A DNA stretch of 64,000 bases. It comes from Armatimonadota bacterium. Its GTDB lineage: Bacteria; Armatimonadota; HRBIN16. The stretch is taken from positions 186,001-250,000 of the forward strand of contig BPGT01000001.1 in NCBI GenBank assembly GCA_026003175.1. The letters run 5' to 3'. The notes beneath the pieces are model-generated. The model was not told the origin of the DNA, ran no database searches, and was given only the letters and a program-made list of their open reading frames with translations. Of the stretch, positions 34,222 through 42,192 are shown piece by piece; the stretch's first letter is position 1, and every line of letters starts with the position of its first letter. A program made the position numbers and the translations under genes.

Positions 34222-34692
34222 TCAATTTCCCCAACCGCTGAGGATAATTTGTGTATTTTCATTCAGGGGGTCATCCACGACCGTCGATTGTGCATAGGAT
34301 ACAGCATGCACGTAACCAGACAGGCTTACCGTCTCTTGCTGTGGCGGTATGCCGGAATGGGGCATTCGTGTCCACAGAGCCAGCATGATGAGCACCGCCG
34401 CAGCTGCCCAGCGCGACGAAGCAAGCAGCCTCCGGTTCCACCACAGCCACAGTCTTACCCGTTCGCGGGTGTGCGCTGGCTCATGTAGCCGAGCCTGTAC
34501 ACGCTCCCACGCCCAGGTGGGTAATGCTGCAGGCTCTTCGCGCAGCAACTGTAGCAGCGCGCGTTCCTCCTCAAGCATGTTCTGGCAGGCTTTGCACCGA
34601 TGGAGGTGCTGTTCTATCGCCTTCGCCAGACGAGGTGCACAGCTGCCCCGGAGATACTCCGTTAGATTGACCTGAACCTTTTGACATCTCAT
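34222..34692 (-). CDS. Anti-sigma factor with zinc-finger motif and one membrane helix
   Basis: The 156-residue protein starts MRCQKVQVNLTEYLRGS and carries HLHRCKACQ (about residues 28-36), the HxxxCxxC of zinc-binding anti-sigma domains. One membrane helix lies near residue 91-106 (WAAAAVLIMLALW). A short periplasmic tail ends ILSGWGN. Its ATG lies inside the sigma gene, overlapping by 122 nt, so the two are co-translated from different frames. It should sequester the sigma factor at the membrane. Confidence 0.82.
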   Translation of the reverse strand: MRCQKVQVNLTEYLRGSCAPRLAKAIEQHLHRCKACQNMLEEERALLQLLREEPAALPTWAWERVQARLHEPAHTRERVRLWLWWNRRLLASSRWAAAAVLIMLALWTRMPHSGIPPQQETVSLSGYVHAVSYAQSTVVDDPLNENTQIILSGWGN

Positions 34693-35278
34693 CGTACGGT
34701 GCCTCAAAACCCTCTGCAAGCAGGATATCGCGTAGTTTCCGCCTCGCACGGAAAAGCCTCGATTTCGCCACGTTGCGTGGGATTCCGGTGATGCGCTCGA
34801 TCTCCTCCAGCGAATGTTCCTGAAAGTGGTACAGCTCCACCAGCATCCGGTCGGTGGGTGGCAGTTGCGCGATGCTCCGTTGAAGCATCTCGCTCCGTTC
34901 GCGCCCCAGCGTCTCGCGCAGGGGGTCTACCCCGGCGGGGTCGGCTTCCCGCTCCAGCGCGTCCAGCGACTCGGCAGCGATAGGCTCGCGCACTTTGCGT
35001 CGGCGCAGGGCATCGCGTGCCAGGTTCGCCGCAATGGTGTATATCCAGTTGCGCACCAGCCCCCTGTGCCCGAAGTGCGCGGCGTGCTGCCACACCTTCA
35101 GGAACACTTCTGTCAGCAGCTCTTCCGCTTCACTGCGATTGCCTACTATCCGCTCGAGGAAGCGCAGTACGCCTCCGCCGTGCCTCTCCATCAGCAACCG
35201 CAGAAAGTCCGGCTCGCCTCTGGCGCAGCCCTGCAGCCAGAGATCATCTTCCCTGTCTCGCTCAGAGGGATTCGCCAC
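34571..35278 (-). CDS. ECF-type RNA polymerase sigma factor
   Basis: The 235-residue protein has region 2 (FLRLLMERHGGGVLRFLERI, then GLVRNWIYTIAANLARDALR, about 25-95) and region 4 (LPPTDRMLVELYHFQEHSLE, then GIPRNVAKSRLFRARRKLRD, about 140-190). No region 3 is present, as in ECF sigmas. GTG 35278 has AAGGGAGA upstream. The last about 40 residues overlap the anti-sigma gene in another frame and are Ser/Gly-rich, unlike the usual ECF end. First gene of a sigma, anti-sigma, Spy-like, hydrolase operon. Confidence 0.9.
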   Translation of the reverse strand: MANPSERDREDDLWLQGCARGEPDFLRLLMERHGGGVLRFLERIVGNRSEAEELLTEVFLKVWQHAAHFGHRGLVRNWIYTIAANLARDALRRRKVREPIAAESLDALEREADPAGVDPLRETLGRERSEMLQRSIAQLPPTDRMLVELYHFQEHSLEEIERITGIPRNVAKSRLFRARRKLRDILLAEGFEAPYDEMSKGSGQSNGVSPGQLCTSSGEGDRTAPPSVQSLPEHA

Positions 35279-35372
35279 CGGTGTTCTCCCTTCAATCGTT
35301 CCATAATAAAAGGACGCACTGGTACCGTTTCGGTTGCATTCACATGCTATAGCAACATCGAGCCTTGGTGCC

Positions 35373-36224
35373 CTACCCCGGAACGGTCACGGTGATATTG
35401 TCTATCAATCGCGCTACCCCCACGCGCGCCGCCAGGGAGATGAGAACCTCGCCACGCAGGTCGGTAAGAGGTTCCAGCGTTTCTGCGTCCGCGACATCCA
35501 CATACTCGGTTTTGACCAGCGTCTCGGTGGCGATGACTTGCTCCACCAGCGTCTGTACTTTCTTTCCGTCGCGTTCGCCGGCGAGGATGGCGTCACGCCC
35601 TGCGCATAGTGCACGGTACAATACGGTTGCCGCCTGACGTTCGTCAGGTTTCAGGTAGACGTTGCGTGAGGACATTGCCAAGCCATCCGGCTCGCGAACG
35701 GTCTCGCAGGGCACAATCTCTGTGGGGATATTCAGGTCTTTCACCAGCCGCTGGATCACCTTCAGCTGTTGATAGTCCTTCTTGCCGAAGTAGGCGCGGT
35801 CCGCCTGAACAATGTTAAACAGCTTGGTGCAAACCGTAGCCACCCCTCGGAAGTGTCCAGGGCGTGCTGAGCCTTCCAATCGGCGGGTCACCTCCGTGAC
35901 CTCCACGTAAGTCTGGTAGCCTTCGGGATACATCTCTTCCACTTCGGGGGCGAAGAGAAGGTCTACCCCTACGCTTTCCGCCATCGCCGCGTCGCGGGCG
36001 AAATCGCGTGGATAGCGCTGAAAGTCTTCCGAGGGACCAAACTGCGTGGGGTTCACGAACAGGCTCACCACGCACAGGTCGCACTCTGCCTTTGCGCGGC
36101 GCATGAGGCTCAGGTGCCCCTCGTGAAAATAGCCCATGGTGGGCACAAAGCCAACAGTTTTTCCATCGGTACGGGCGAGTCTCATCCACGCCCGAACTTC
36201 ACGAACGGTCTTCGCTACCTGCAT
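35373..36224 (-). CDS. panC: Pantothenate synthetase
   Basis: The 283-residue enzyme joins pantoate and beta-alanine with ATP. Motifs are VPTMGYFHEGHLSLMRRAKA (HxGH, about 27-46), FGPSEDFQRYPRDFARD, FGKKDYQQLKVIQRLVKDLN (about 148-167), REPDGLAMSSRNVYL (about 185-199, KMSKS-like) and a C-terminal beta-alanine domain. Its ATG shares one base with the panB stop (TGATG), a coupled arrangement. Confidence 0.95.
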   Translation of the reverse strand: MQVAKTVREVRAWMRLARTDGKTVGFVPTMGYFHEGHLSLMRRAKAECDLCVVSLFVNPTQFGPSEDFQRYPRDFARDAAMAESVGVDLLFAPEVEEMYPEGYQTYVEVTEVTRRLEGSARPGHFRGVATVCTKLFNIVQADRAYFGKKDYQQLKVIQRLVKDLNIPTEIVPCETVREPDGLAMSSRNVYLKPDERQAATVLYRALCAGRDAILAGERDGKKVQTLVEQVIATETLVKTEYVDVADAETLEPLTDLRGEVLISLAARVGVARLIDNITVTVPG

Positions 36225-37036
36225 CAGAACGCCTGCTCCTCCGTCGGGAATTGTCCGCCTCGAACCTCCTGTGCGTACTGCTGGATCGCTTTGGTAATGG
36301 TTTCACCGATGTGGGCGTAGCGCTTCGTGTGCTTAAACGGCTCGCCCGGAACCAGACCTATCAGGTCATGCAACACCTGAATCTGTCCGTCGCAGTGCGG
36401 TCCGGCTCCGATGCCGATGGTCGGTATGGTGAGCTGCTCGGTGATTTCCTTTGCCAGTGATGCCGGAATCAGCTCTAACACTACTGCGAACGCTCCCGCC
36501 TGTTCCACAATATGCGCGTCTTCTATCAACCGCTTGGCGGCTTCATCGGTCCGCCCCTGTACGCGATGTCCTCCAAAAGCGTGCACCGATTGGGGCGTCA
36601 TGCCCAGATGCGCCAGCACCGGTATACCGATACTCACCAGTCGGTGGATGGCTTCCGCGACCGGTTCGCCTCCCTCCAGCTTCACTGCCTCTGCGCCCCC
36701 ATCCTGAATAAATCGCCCCGCGTTACGCACCGCGTCCTCTACCGTAATCTGGTAGCTGAGGTAAGGCATATCCGCTACCAGCAGGGCACGCGGCTTCGCA
36801 CGAGCACACGCCTTCGTATGGTGTAGCATGTCCTCCATCGTCACCGGCAGCGTGGTGGGATAACCCAGCAGCACCATCCCCAGCGAATCACCTACCAGAA
36901 TCAGGTCTACACCCGCTGCGTCAGCGAAAAGGGTGGTGGGATAATCGTACGCAGTGACCGCTACAATCTTCTCGCCACCCTTCTTCTGCCGAATGGTGGG
37001 AACGGTTATCTTCTTCTCCTTACCCGGCATCACCAT
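36224..37036 (-). CDS. panB: 3-methyl-2-oxobutanoate hydroxymethyltransferase
   Basis: The 270-residue TIM-barrel enzyme makes ketopantoate from ketoisovalerate, a product of the ilv pathway encoded further along. Motifs: VAVTAYDYPTTLFADAAGVD (about 26-45), LVGDSLGMVLLGYPTTLPVT (Mg-binding Asp, about 47-66), VADMPYLSYQ, KLEGG, and GAGPHCDGQIQVLHDLIGL (near 205-223). ATG 37036 or 37030 both fit, with AAAGGGGG just upstream. It is transcribed from a promoter whose spacer is a perfect palindrome. Confidence 0.95.
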   Translation of the reverse strand: MVMPGKEKKITVPTIRQKKGGEKIVAVTAYDYPTTLFADAAGVDLILVGDSLGMVLLGYPTTLPVTMEDMLHHTKACARAKPRALLVADMPYLSYQITVEDAVRNAGRFIQDGGAEAVKLEGGEPVAEAIHRLVSIGIPVLAHLGMTPQSVHAFGGHRVQGRTDEAAKRLIEDAHIVEQAGAFAVVLELIPASLAKEITEQLTIPTIGIGAGPHCDGQIQVLHDLIGLVPGEPFKHTKRYAHIGETITKAIQQYAQEVRGGQFPTEEQAF

Positions 37037-37058
37037 TACCCCCTTTCCTCACATTGAG

Positions 37059-37087
37059 ATTGTACACCCGAAACGGGTGTAACGCAA
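37059..37087 (-). promoter_or_regulatory. panBC promoter with a perfect palindrome in the spacer
   Basis: Minus-strand TTGCGT (37087-37082), 17 nt, TACAAT (37064-37059). The spacer is exactly filled by TACACCCG-TTT-CGGGTGTA (37081-37063), an inverted repeat with 8-bp arms that also touches the -10. A dimeric repressor bound there would block polymerase. The regulator is not identified. Confidence 0.7.
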
Positions 37088-37163
37088 ACGGCAAGGAGAG
37101 TAAGAGGTGATCGGACAGGATTTGGCGAAACATCTTCACGGCACGAATTACCGATTGTTTAGG

Positions 37164-37213
37164 GGCAACCAGGCTCATCCTTCGCAGGGGCAGACCTTGG
37201 GTCTGTCCTCCTG
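37164..37213. repeat. Palindromic intergenic repeat
   Basis: AGGCTCATCC...GGGGCAGACC TT GGGTCTGTCC...CCTGGCT folds into an imperfect long hairpin between panB and the following divergent gene. No gene is seen in 37088-37243 otherwise. Confidence 0.4.
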
Positions 37214-37243
37214 GCTCGCAATAGGCGTGGAGGCAAGGGGATA

Positions 37244-38104
37244 ATGCCTCGTATTGTTCGTGTGCCTGCATATTACTACCAGCAGTTTGACGCTGACTAC
37301 ACACTGGATGTACCGGCGGAAGGTTACGGAGGTTGGAAAACAGCGGAGATAGAGGTAGACCTTGCCCGCACTGCAGTGGTGGTCATGCATGCCTGGCACC
37401 CTCGCACGCGGGAGGAGTTTCCGGGCTGGTATCGGGCAGTGGAGTACCTGCCTCGCTCTGCGCAGATTTGCCGGGAGGTGTTTCCCCGACTGCTGGGTGG
37501 TGTGCGTGCGGCAGGAATAAAGGTGTTTCATGTGGTGGGAGGGGGCAGTTACTACCAGCATCTGCCCGGATACCGGCGCACGCGCGACCTGGCAGGCGAA
37601 TCGCCACCGCCGCCGGAGCGTATCGAACCGGATGCCCATCTCGTGAAATTACAGCGGTTCCGCGCTGAAAACGTTTTTGTGGGCAGACATAACGAAGCCG
37701 ACGTGCGCCGTGCATTTGAGCAACTGCGTTTTGCCACCGAAGCAGAACCCCGGGAAGATGAGGAAATCGCCGAAGATGGACACCAGCTGTTCGCTCTGTG
37801 CAAACATTACGGCATCGGTCACCTGATTTACGCAGGTTTCGCTATCAACTGGTGCTTGCTCCTTTCGCCCGGCGGAATGGTGGATATGTCGCAGAGGGGG
37901 TTAATGTGTTCTGCATTCCGCCAGGCAGTGACGGCGGTGGAGAACAGAGAGACTGCCCGGCAGGAGCTGTGCAAACAGATAGCACTGTGGCGCGTGGCGC
38001 TGGCGTTTGGTTTCGTGTTCGATGTGGACGAGTTTCTCAAGCATCTGTTGCTGCCGATACAGCAAGATTCGGCTCCGACAAATCAGGAGGACCAATATGG
38101 GTAG
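37244..38104 (+). CDS. Isochorismatase-family cysteine hydrolase-like protein
   Basis: The 286-residue protein shows the isochorismatase fold: TAVVVMHAWHPRTREEFPGW (in place of the usual AxxxxDxQ), FPRLLGGVRAAGIKVFHVVG (about 88-107) and YGIGHLIYAGFAINWCLLLS (about 189-208), with Cys at the nucleophile position. The catalytic Asp of DxQ is not evident (HAW instead), so activity may differ or be lost. Its last 8 nt overlap the hybrid kinase gene, indicating co-expression. Confidence 0.75.
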   Translation: MPRIVRVPAYYYQQFDADYTLDVPAEGYGGWKTAEIEVDLARTAVVVMHAWHPRTREEFPGWYRAVEYLPRSAQICREVFPRLLGGVRAAGIKVFHVVGGGSYYQHLPGYRRTRDLAGESPPPPERIEPDAHLVKLQRFRAENVFVGRHNEADVRRAFEQLRFATEAEPREDEEIAEDGHQLFALCKHYGIGHLIYAGFAINWCLLLSPGGMVDMSQRGLMCSAFRQAVTAVENRETARQELCKQIALWRVALAFGFVFDVDEFLKHLLLPIQQDSAPTNQEDQYG

Positions 38105-40526
38105 CAATGTTCCTGGAGACGCCGTGAATACCCCCACATGGGTTCACTTCGAAGATCTGATAAGCACCTTGCCGGGCGTCGTATGGGAGTACGACCGACG
38201 CAAGCGTGCATTCACTCTGATCAGCGACTATGCACAGGTGCTGACTGGCTATCAGACGGAACGCTTTCTCCAGGACCCTCAGTTCTTCTTTCAACAGATT
38301 CATCCGGAAGACCTCGAACGGTTTCAGCAGCTGTGGGAACAGCTGAAGCAAACGAATCAGCCATGTACGTGGCGGTTCCGCCTGCGCAGCGAGGAGTACC
38401 CAGGAGGCTGGCGGTGGATGCAGGCGGAAATCGTGCCTGTGTTTGGTGAGTCGGGCGAACTTGTTGCTGTGCGCGGCGTCTCCTACGATATCCATCGCGA
38501 GGTAGAAACCCAGAAACTGCTGGAACGACACACGCAGCAGCTGGAAGCGCTGATCCATTTCAGCAGTCGCTTCGTGGAGGTGCAAACGGAAGAAGAGGTC
38601 GTGCGTGCGCTGCGCGAGTTGATGCGCTGGGCGCTGGACTTCGAGTACATCGCTGTGTACCTGCGCCGCCATAACGGTGTGGTGGAGAAAGCACAGGTCG
38701 TGGGGGATACGGTGGTCTGGGAGAGCATGGAGCTGGACCTGGTGGGAGATGTCACGCGCCTACGGGATGTACTGCTGGGACGCATTCCGTACTTCGTATC
38801 GCAGGATGCACTAAGGGATGTTTCGGAGATCGAGCGGGCTTTGTGGGTGCGGCTTCTTGGCAGCGCAGACAGGGTTTTCAGCAACGCGGTAGTGCCCATT
38901 CGGGGGCGTACACAGGTGCTGGGCGCGCTGGCGGTGGACCGTCGTGACACGGGCGAGCCGATTACCGAAAACGAACTTTCCATGCTGCTGACCATCGGGC
39001 GTTACACGGGGCTTGCGCTCGACAATGTGCGGCTGATGCAGAATCTGCGTGTGGCAGAGGAGCGGCTACGCCATCTGGTGCAGAACCTGCCGGTCATGGT
39101 GTGGGAACTGAACCTGGAAACGCGGCGGCTCGAGTTCGTAAGCGAATATGTGGAGCAGTGGCTAGGCTACACCCCCGAGGAGTGGCAAGCAGATCCCGCG
39201 CTCTATTACTCCACAGTACATCCCGACGACATCGATCTATTTCGGCGGGTTATTGACCCGGAGGTTTCTTCTGCGCCGCAGCCAGTGGAGATACGTCTGC
39301 GCGACAAACAGGGCAGATGGCACTGGTGTCGCATCCTGTGGAGGTTGGCGCGTGAGGAAGGGCGGGCTCCTCTTGTGCGAGGGGTCATCACCGACATCAC
39401 GGCGCAGAAGCAGGCGGAGCAACAGCAGCTGCACCTGATGCGCCTGCGTTCGTTGGGCGAGATTGCCAGCGGCGTTGCGCACAACTTCAACAACCTGTTG
39501 ATGGGCATCCTGGGCAATGCGGAGCTGTTGCACTCATCGCTGCAGCATGACCCGGAATTACAACGACGTGCCGAAATCATCGCGCAGCTGGCACATGATG
39601 CGTCGGCAATTGTACAGCGTATGCAAGGTTTCTACAAACTGCAGCCGACCACCCGGCGTGAACGAGTAAGGCTTCAGTCGCTGCTGGAAGATGTGGTGGA
39701 GTCGACACGACCAGTATGGCACGACGTAGCGGGACGACGCGGCGCGGAGATACAGGTGAACCTCGTGGTAGAGGCGGACCCTGTGGTGGAAGCTAACCGC
39801 AGTGAGCTGCTTGAGGTGTTTACCAACCTCATTATCAACGCCTGCGACGCGATGCCGCATGGCGGCACCATCACTCTTAGCCTGCGCGAGCAGGACGGGC
39901 GTGCGGTGATCGATGTGGCTGATACCGGTGTCGGTATGACGCCGGAGGTGCGGGAACACTGTTTCGATGCCTTTTTCACCACCAAGGGCGAAGAAGGTAG
40001 TGGATTGGGGCTGAGCGTCTCGTATCAGATTATCGCCCGGCACTCAGGACAGATTACGGTCTGGAGCGAGGTGGGACGGGGGACAGTATTTACCGTGCAA
40101 CTGCCTGTGGCGAAAGAAGGCGGGATGGTGCCGCAAGAATCTCCCCAACCCCTGCCCTCGAATACCCTGCGTATCTTAACGGTAGACGATGATGAGGCGG
40201 TGCGCATAGCCATACAACACCTGTTGGAAGCAGACGGTCATCGGGTCACCGCAGCTCCAGATGCCGACAGTGCTCTCGCCAAGTTCCAGCAGGAGCATTA
40301 CGACTTGGTGATCCTGGACCTCGGTATGCCCCATCTGGATGGGTTGAGCCTGGCGCGCCAGATAAAGCAGAAAGCCCCTTCCGTTCCTGTTATCCTGTTG
40401 ACGGGCTGGGGCGACCAGCTGCGCGAGGATAAACCGCGTGAGGTAGACATGGTGCTGGCGAAACCGGTGCGTCGTGCCGCTTTGCGCGCTGCGGTGACAC
40501 AGCTCGTGCGTCGGCAGGAGGCGTGA
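38097..40526 (+). CDS. Hybrid sensor histidine kinase (PAS-GAF-PAS-HisKA-HATPase-REC)
   Basis: The 809-residue soluble protein has a PAS domain (about 15-130), a GAF domain (about 150-320) and a second PAS/PAC (about 335-460). HisKA follows with the phospho-acceptor in IASGVAHNFNNLLMGILGNA (near 480), then HATPase with VFTNLIINACDAM, DTGVGM and GEEGSGLGLSV. A C-terminal receiver (about 700-805) has VDDDEA, phospho-acceptor Asp in LVILDLGMPHLDG and the Lys in LAKPV. There is no membrane segment, so it senses a cytoplasmic cue. ATG 38097 lies within the end of the preceding gene. Confidence 0.92.
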   Translation: MGSNVPGDAVNTPTWVHFEDLISTLPGVVWEYDRRKRAFTLISDYAQVLTGYQTERFLQDPQFFFQQIHPEDLERFQQLWEQLKQTNQPCTWRFRLRSEEYPGGWRWMQAEIVPVFGESGELVAVRGVSYDIHREVETQKLLERHTQQLEALIHFSSRFVEVQTEEEVVRALRELMRWALDFEYIAVYLRRHNGVVEKAQVVGDTVVWESMELDLVGDVTRLRDVLLGRIPYFVSQDALRDVSEIERALWVRLLGSADRVFSNAVVPIRGRTQVLGALAVDRRDTGEPITENELSMLLTIGRYTGLALDNVRLMQNLRVAEERLRHLVQNLPVMVWELNLETRRLEFVSEYVEQWLGYTPEEWQADPALYYSTVHPDDIDLFRRVIDPEVSSAPQPVEIRLRDKQGRWHWCRILWRLAREEGRAPLVRGVITDITAQKQAEQQQLHLMRLRSLGEIASGVAHNFNNLLMGILGNAELLHSSLQHDPELQRRAEIIAQLAHDASAIVQRMQGFYKLQPTTRRERVRLQSLLEDVVESTRPVWHDVAGRRGAEIQVNLVVEADPVVEANRSELLEVFTNLIINACDAMPHGGTITLSLREQDGRAVIDVADTGVGMTPEVREHCFDAFFTTKGEEGSGLGLSVSYQIIARHSGQITVWSEVGRGTVFTVQLPVAKEGGMVPQESPQPLPSNTLRILTVDDDEAVRIAIQHLLEADGHRVTAAPDADSALAKFQQEHYDLVILDLGMPHLDGLSLARQIKQKAPSVPVILLTGWGDQLREDKPREVDMVLAKPVRRAALRAAVTQLVRRQEA

Positions 40527-41230
40527 TGCGCAACCTTTGGCAAGCAGAGGTGTCCGAATCCATCGGAGCGGCTGAGAAGCGATGGGACACTGTACTGCTC
40601 GTCCTATGTTCTGGCATCATCGGGACGCTATATGCGTACAACAGCCAGCCTTACAGCCTTGCGAGCTGGTTAGAGCCTTCCGCTCAGCGCATCTACCGCT
40701 CCCACGAGGAATACCTTCTGGTGAACTGCTTGATGCTTTTGATGCCGCTGATAGTCCTTGTGTCGACGGGAGGCAAACTGCGCCCATACAACATGGGCAA
40801 AGGCAACCGGTGGGGGTGGTTGGTGGCTGGGTGTTGCTATCTGTTCATGCTACCCCTGCTATGGTGGGCGTCGGCGCGTCCCGATTTTCAGTATACCTAC
40901 CCGCTGTATCGTCCCGCGCGTGTTGCCCTGTCCGCTTTGCTATACCACGAGCTGACCTACACCTTCTACCTGTGGTGCTGGGAGATGTTCTTTCGCGGAG
41001 TGCTGACCAGCATCTGCTGGAGGTGGCTGGGATGGACGGGGTTAGCCTTGCAGTCGCTGGCTTTCGCCCTGTTACACCTCGGCAAGCCGACGCCAGAAGT
41101 AGCAGGCTCGTTCGTAGCAGGCATGGTACTGGGAGGCATCGCCGTCAGGGCACGGTCGTTCGTGCCGGGCTTTGTGTGCCATGCGCTGGTATCGGTCACG
41201 ATGGATATTTTCGTGCTGGCTCGGATGTAG
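40526..41230 (+). CDS. CPBP-family intramembrane protease-like protein
   Basis: The 234-residue protein has about six helices. CPBP (Abi) motifs are WEMFFRGVLTSICWRWLGW (motif 1, near 152; only one Glu before the FRG), FALLHLGKPTPEVAGSFVAG (motif 2 His, near 180) and FVCHALVSVTMDI (motif 3 His, near 217). These are glutamic-type intramembrane endopeptidases. GTG 40523 is an alternative start. ATG 40526 shares a base with the kinase stop (TGATG). Confidence 0.8.
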   Translation: MRNLWQAEVSESIGAAEKRWDTVLLVLCSGIIGTLYAYNSQPYSLASWLEPSAQRIYRSHEEYLLVNCLMLLMPLIVLVSTGGKLRPYNMGKGNRWGWLVAGCCYLFMLPLLWWASARPDFQYTYPLYRPARVALSALLYHELTYTFYLWCWEMFFRGVLTSICWRWLGWTGLALQSLAFALLHLGKPTPEVAGSFVAGMVLGGIAVRARSFVPGFVCHALVSVTMDIFVLARM

Positions 41231-41257
41231 CATTCTCTCAATCACGGAGGTGCCCCA

Positions 41258-42190
41258 ATGTTAGGTGTCATCGTCGGAGTTCTGGTGGCGGTGCTGTTCC
41301 TGCTGCTCAGTTTTCGGGTGGATACCAGCGGTGAACGACCGCGCACCGTATTGCGCAACCCCGGATTACTGATACTAGGCATCGGACTCACCGTCTTCAC
41401 CGCTGCGTTCGCGAACCGTTGCTTCTTGACCGTGCCTGCAGCGTATGTGGCTACTGTGTATGACCCTCTGCGCGATGGGGTGCAGCCCACGGAACTGCCT
41501 GAGGGATTCCATTTCGTCTTGCCTTGGTGGAAGACGGAACTGTGGCGTGTGCAGACACAGGAGTATACCATGAGCGCCATTCGTTCGGAAGGGGCGGTCA
41601 TTGGCGATGACTCTATCCACTGCCAGACGAACGAAGGGCTGGGGCTGAATCTGGACGTGACCGTGCTGTTCCACATCGACCCCAAAGAGGCTCATGCGCT
41701 GTGGCAAAAGGTGGGGGAGGACTACCAGCGGGTACTGGTGCGTCCGTATGCCCGCAACGTCATCCGCATGGTGGTGGCGAAGTACTCAGTGGTGGACGTG
41801 TACGGCGCAAAGCGACAGCAAATAGAGCAGGAGATTACCGAAGCGATGCGTCAGGCGTTCGCTGAGAAGGGTATAGCACTGGAGACCGTATTGTTGCGCA
41901 ACGTAGAGTTCGCCAACCCCGAGTTTGCCAGGACCATCACCGAGAAGCAGGTGGCAGAACAGCAGATTCGCACGGAGGAGCAGAACCTGCGCCGGGCGCA
42001 GATCGAAAAGCAAACAACGATCGCGCAGGCGAAGGGCGAAGCGGAAGCCATTCAACGGCGGGGAGAGACGCTTCGGCAGAACCCCGAGGTGGTGCAGTAC
42101 GAACTGGTGCAGAAGATAGCTCCCAATGTGCGCGCACTGTATCTACCGCCGAACTACCTGCCTGTATCACCGCGACCGGGAGGACGATAG
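41258..42190 (+). CDS. SPFH/Band 7 (prohibitin-like) protein, first of a pair
   Basis: The 310-residue protein has two N-terminal membrane segments (about 1-20 and 34-52). A Band 7 domain follows (about 60-200: VPAAYVATVYDPLRDGVQPT, EGFHFVLPWWKTELW, NLDVTVLFHID). A coiled coil KQVAEQQIRTEEQNLRRAQI comes next, and AKGEAEAIQRRGETLRQNPE lies near 260, the pattern of prohibitins. Such proteins form large rings that organise membranes and regulate proteases. It is paralogous to the next gene and 2 nt from it. Confidence 0.88.
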   Translation: MLGVIVGVLVAVLFLLLSFRVDTSGERPRTVLRNPGLLILGIGLTVFTAAFANRCFLTVPAAYVATVYDPLRDGVQPTELPEGFHFVLPWWKTELWRVQTQEYTMSAIRSEGAVIGDDSIHCQTNEGLGLNLDVTVLFHIDPKEAHALWQKVGEDYQRVLVRPYARNVIRMVVAKYSVVDVYGAKRQQIEQEITEAMRQAFAEKGIALETVLLRNVEFANPEFARTITEKQVAEQQIRTEEQNLRRAQIEKQTTIAQAKGEAEAIQRRGETLRQNPEVVQYELVQKIAPNVRALYLPPNYLPVSPRPGGR

Positions 42191-42192
42191 CC

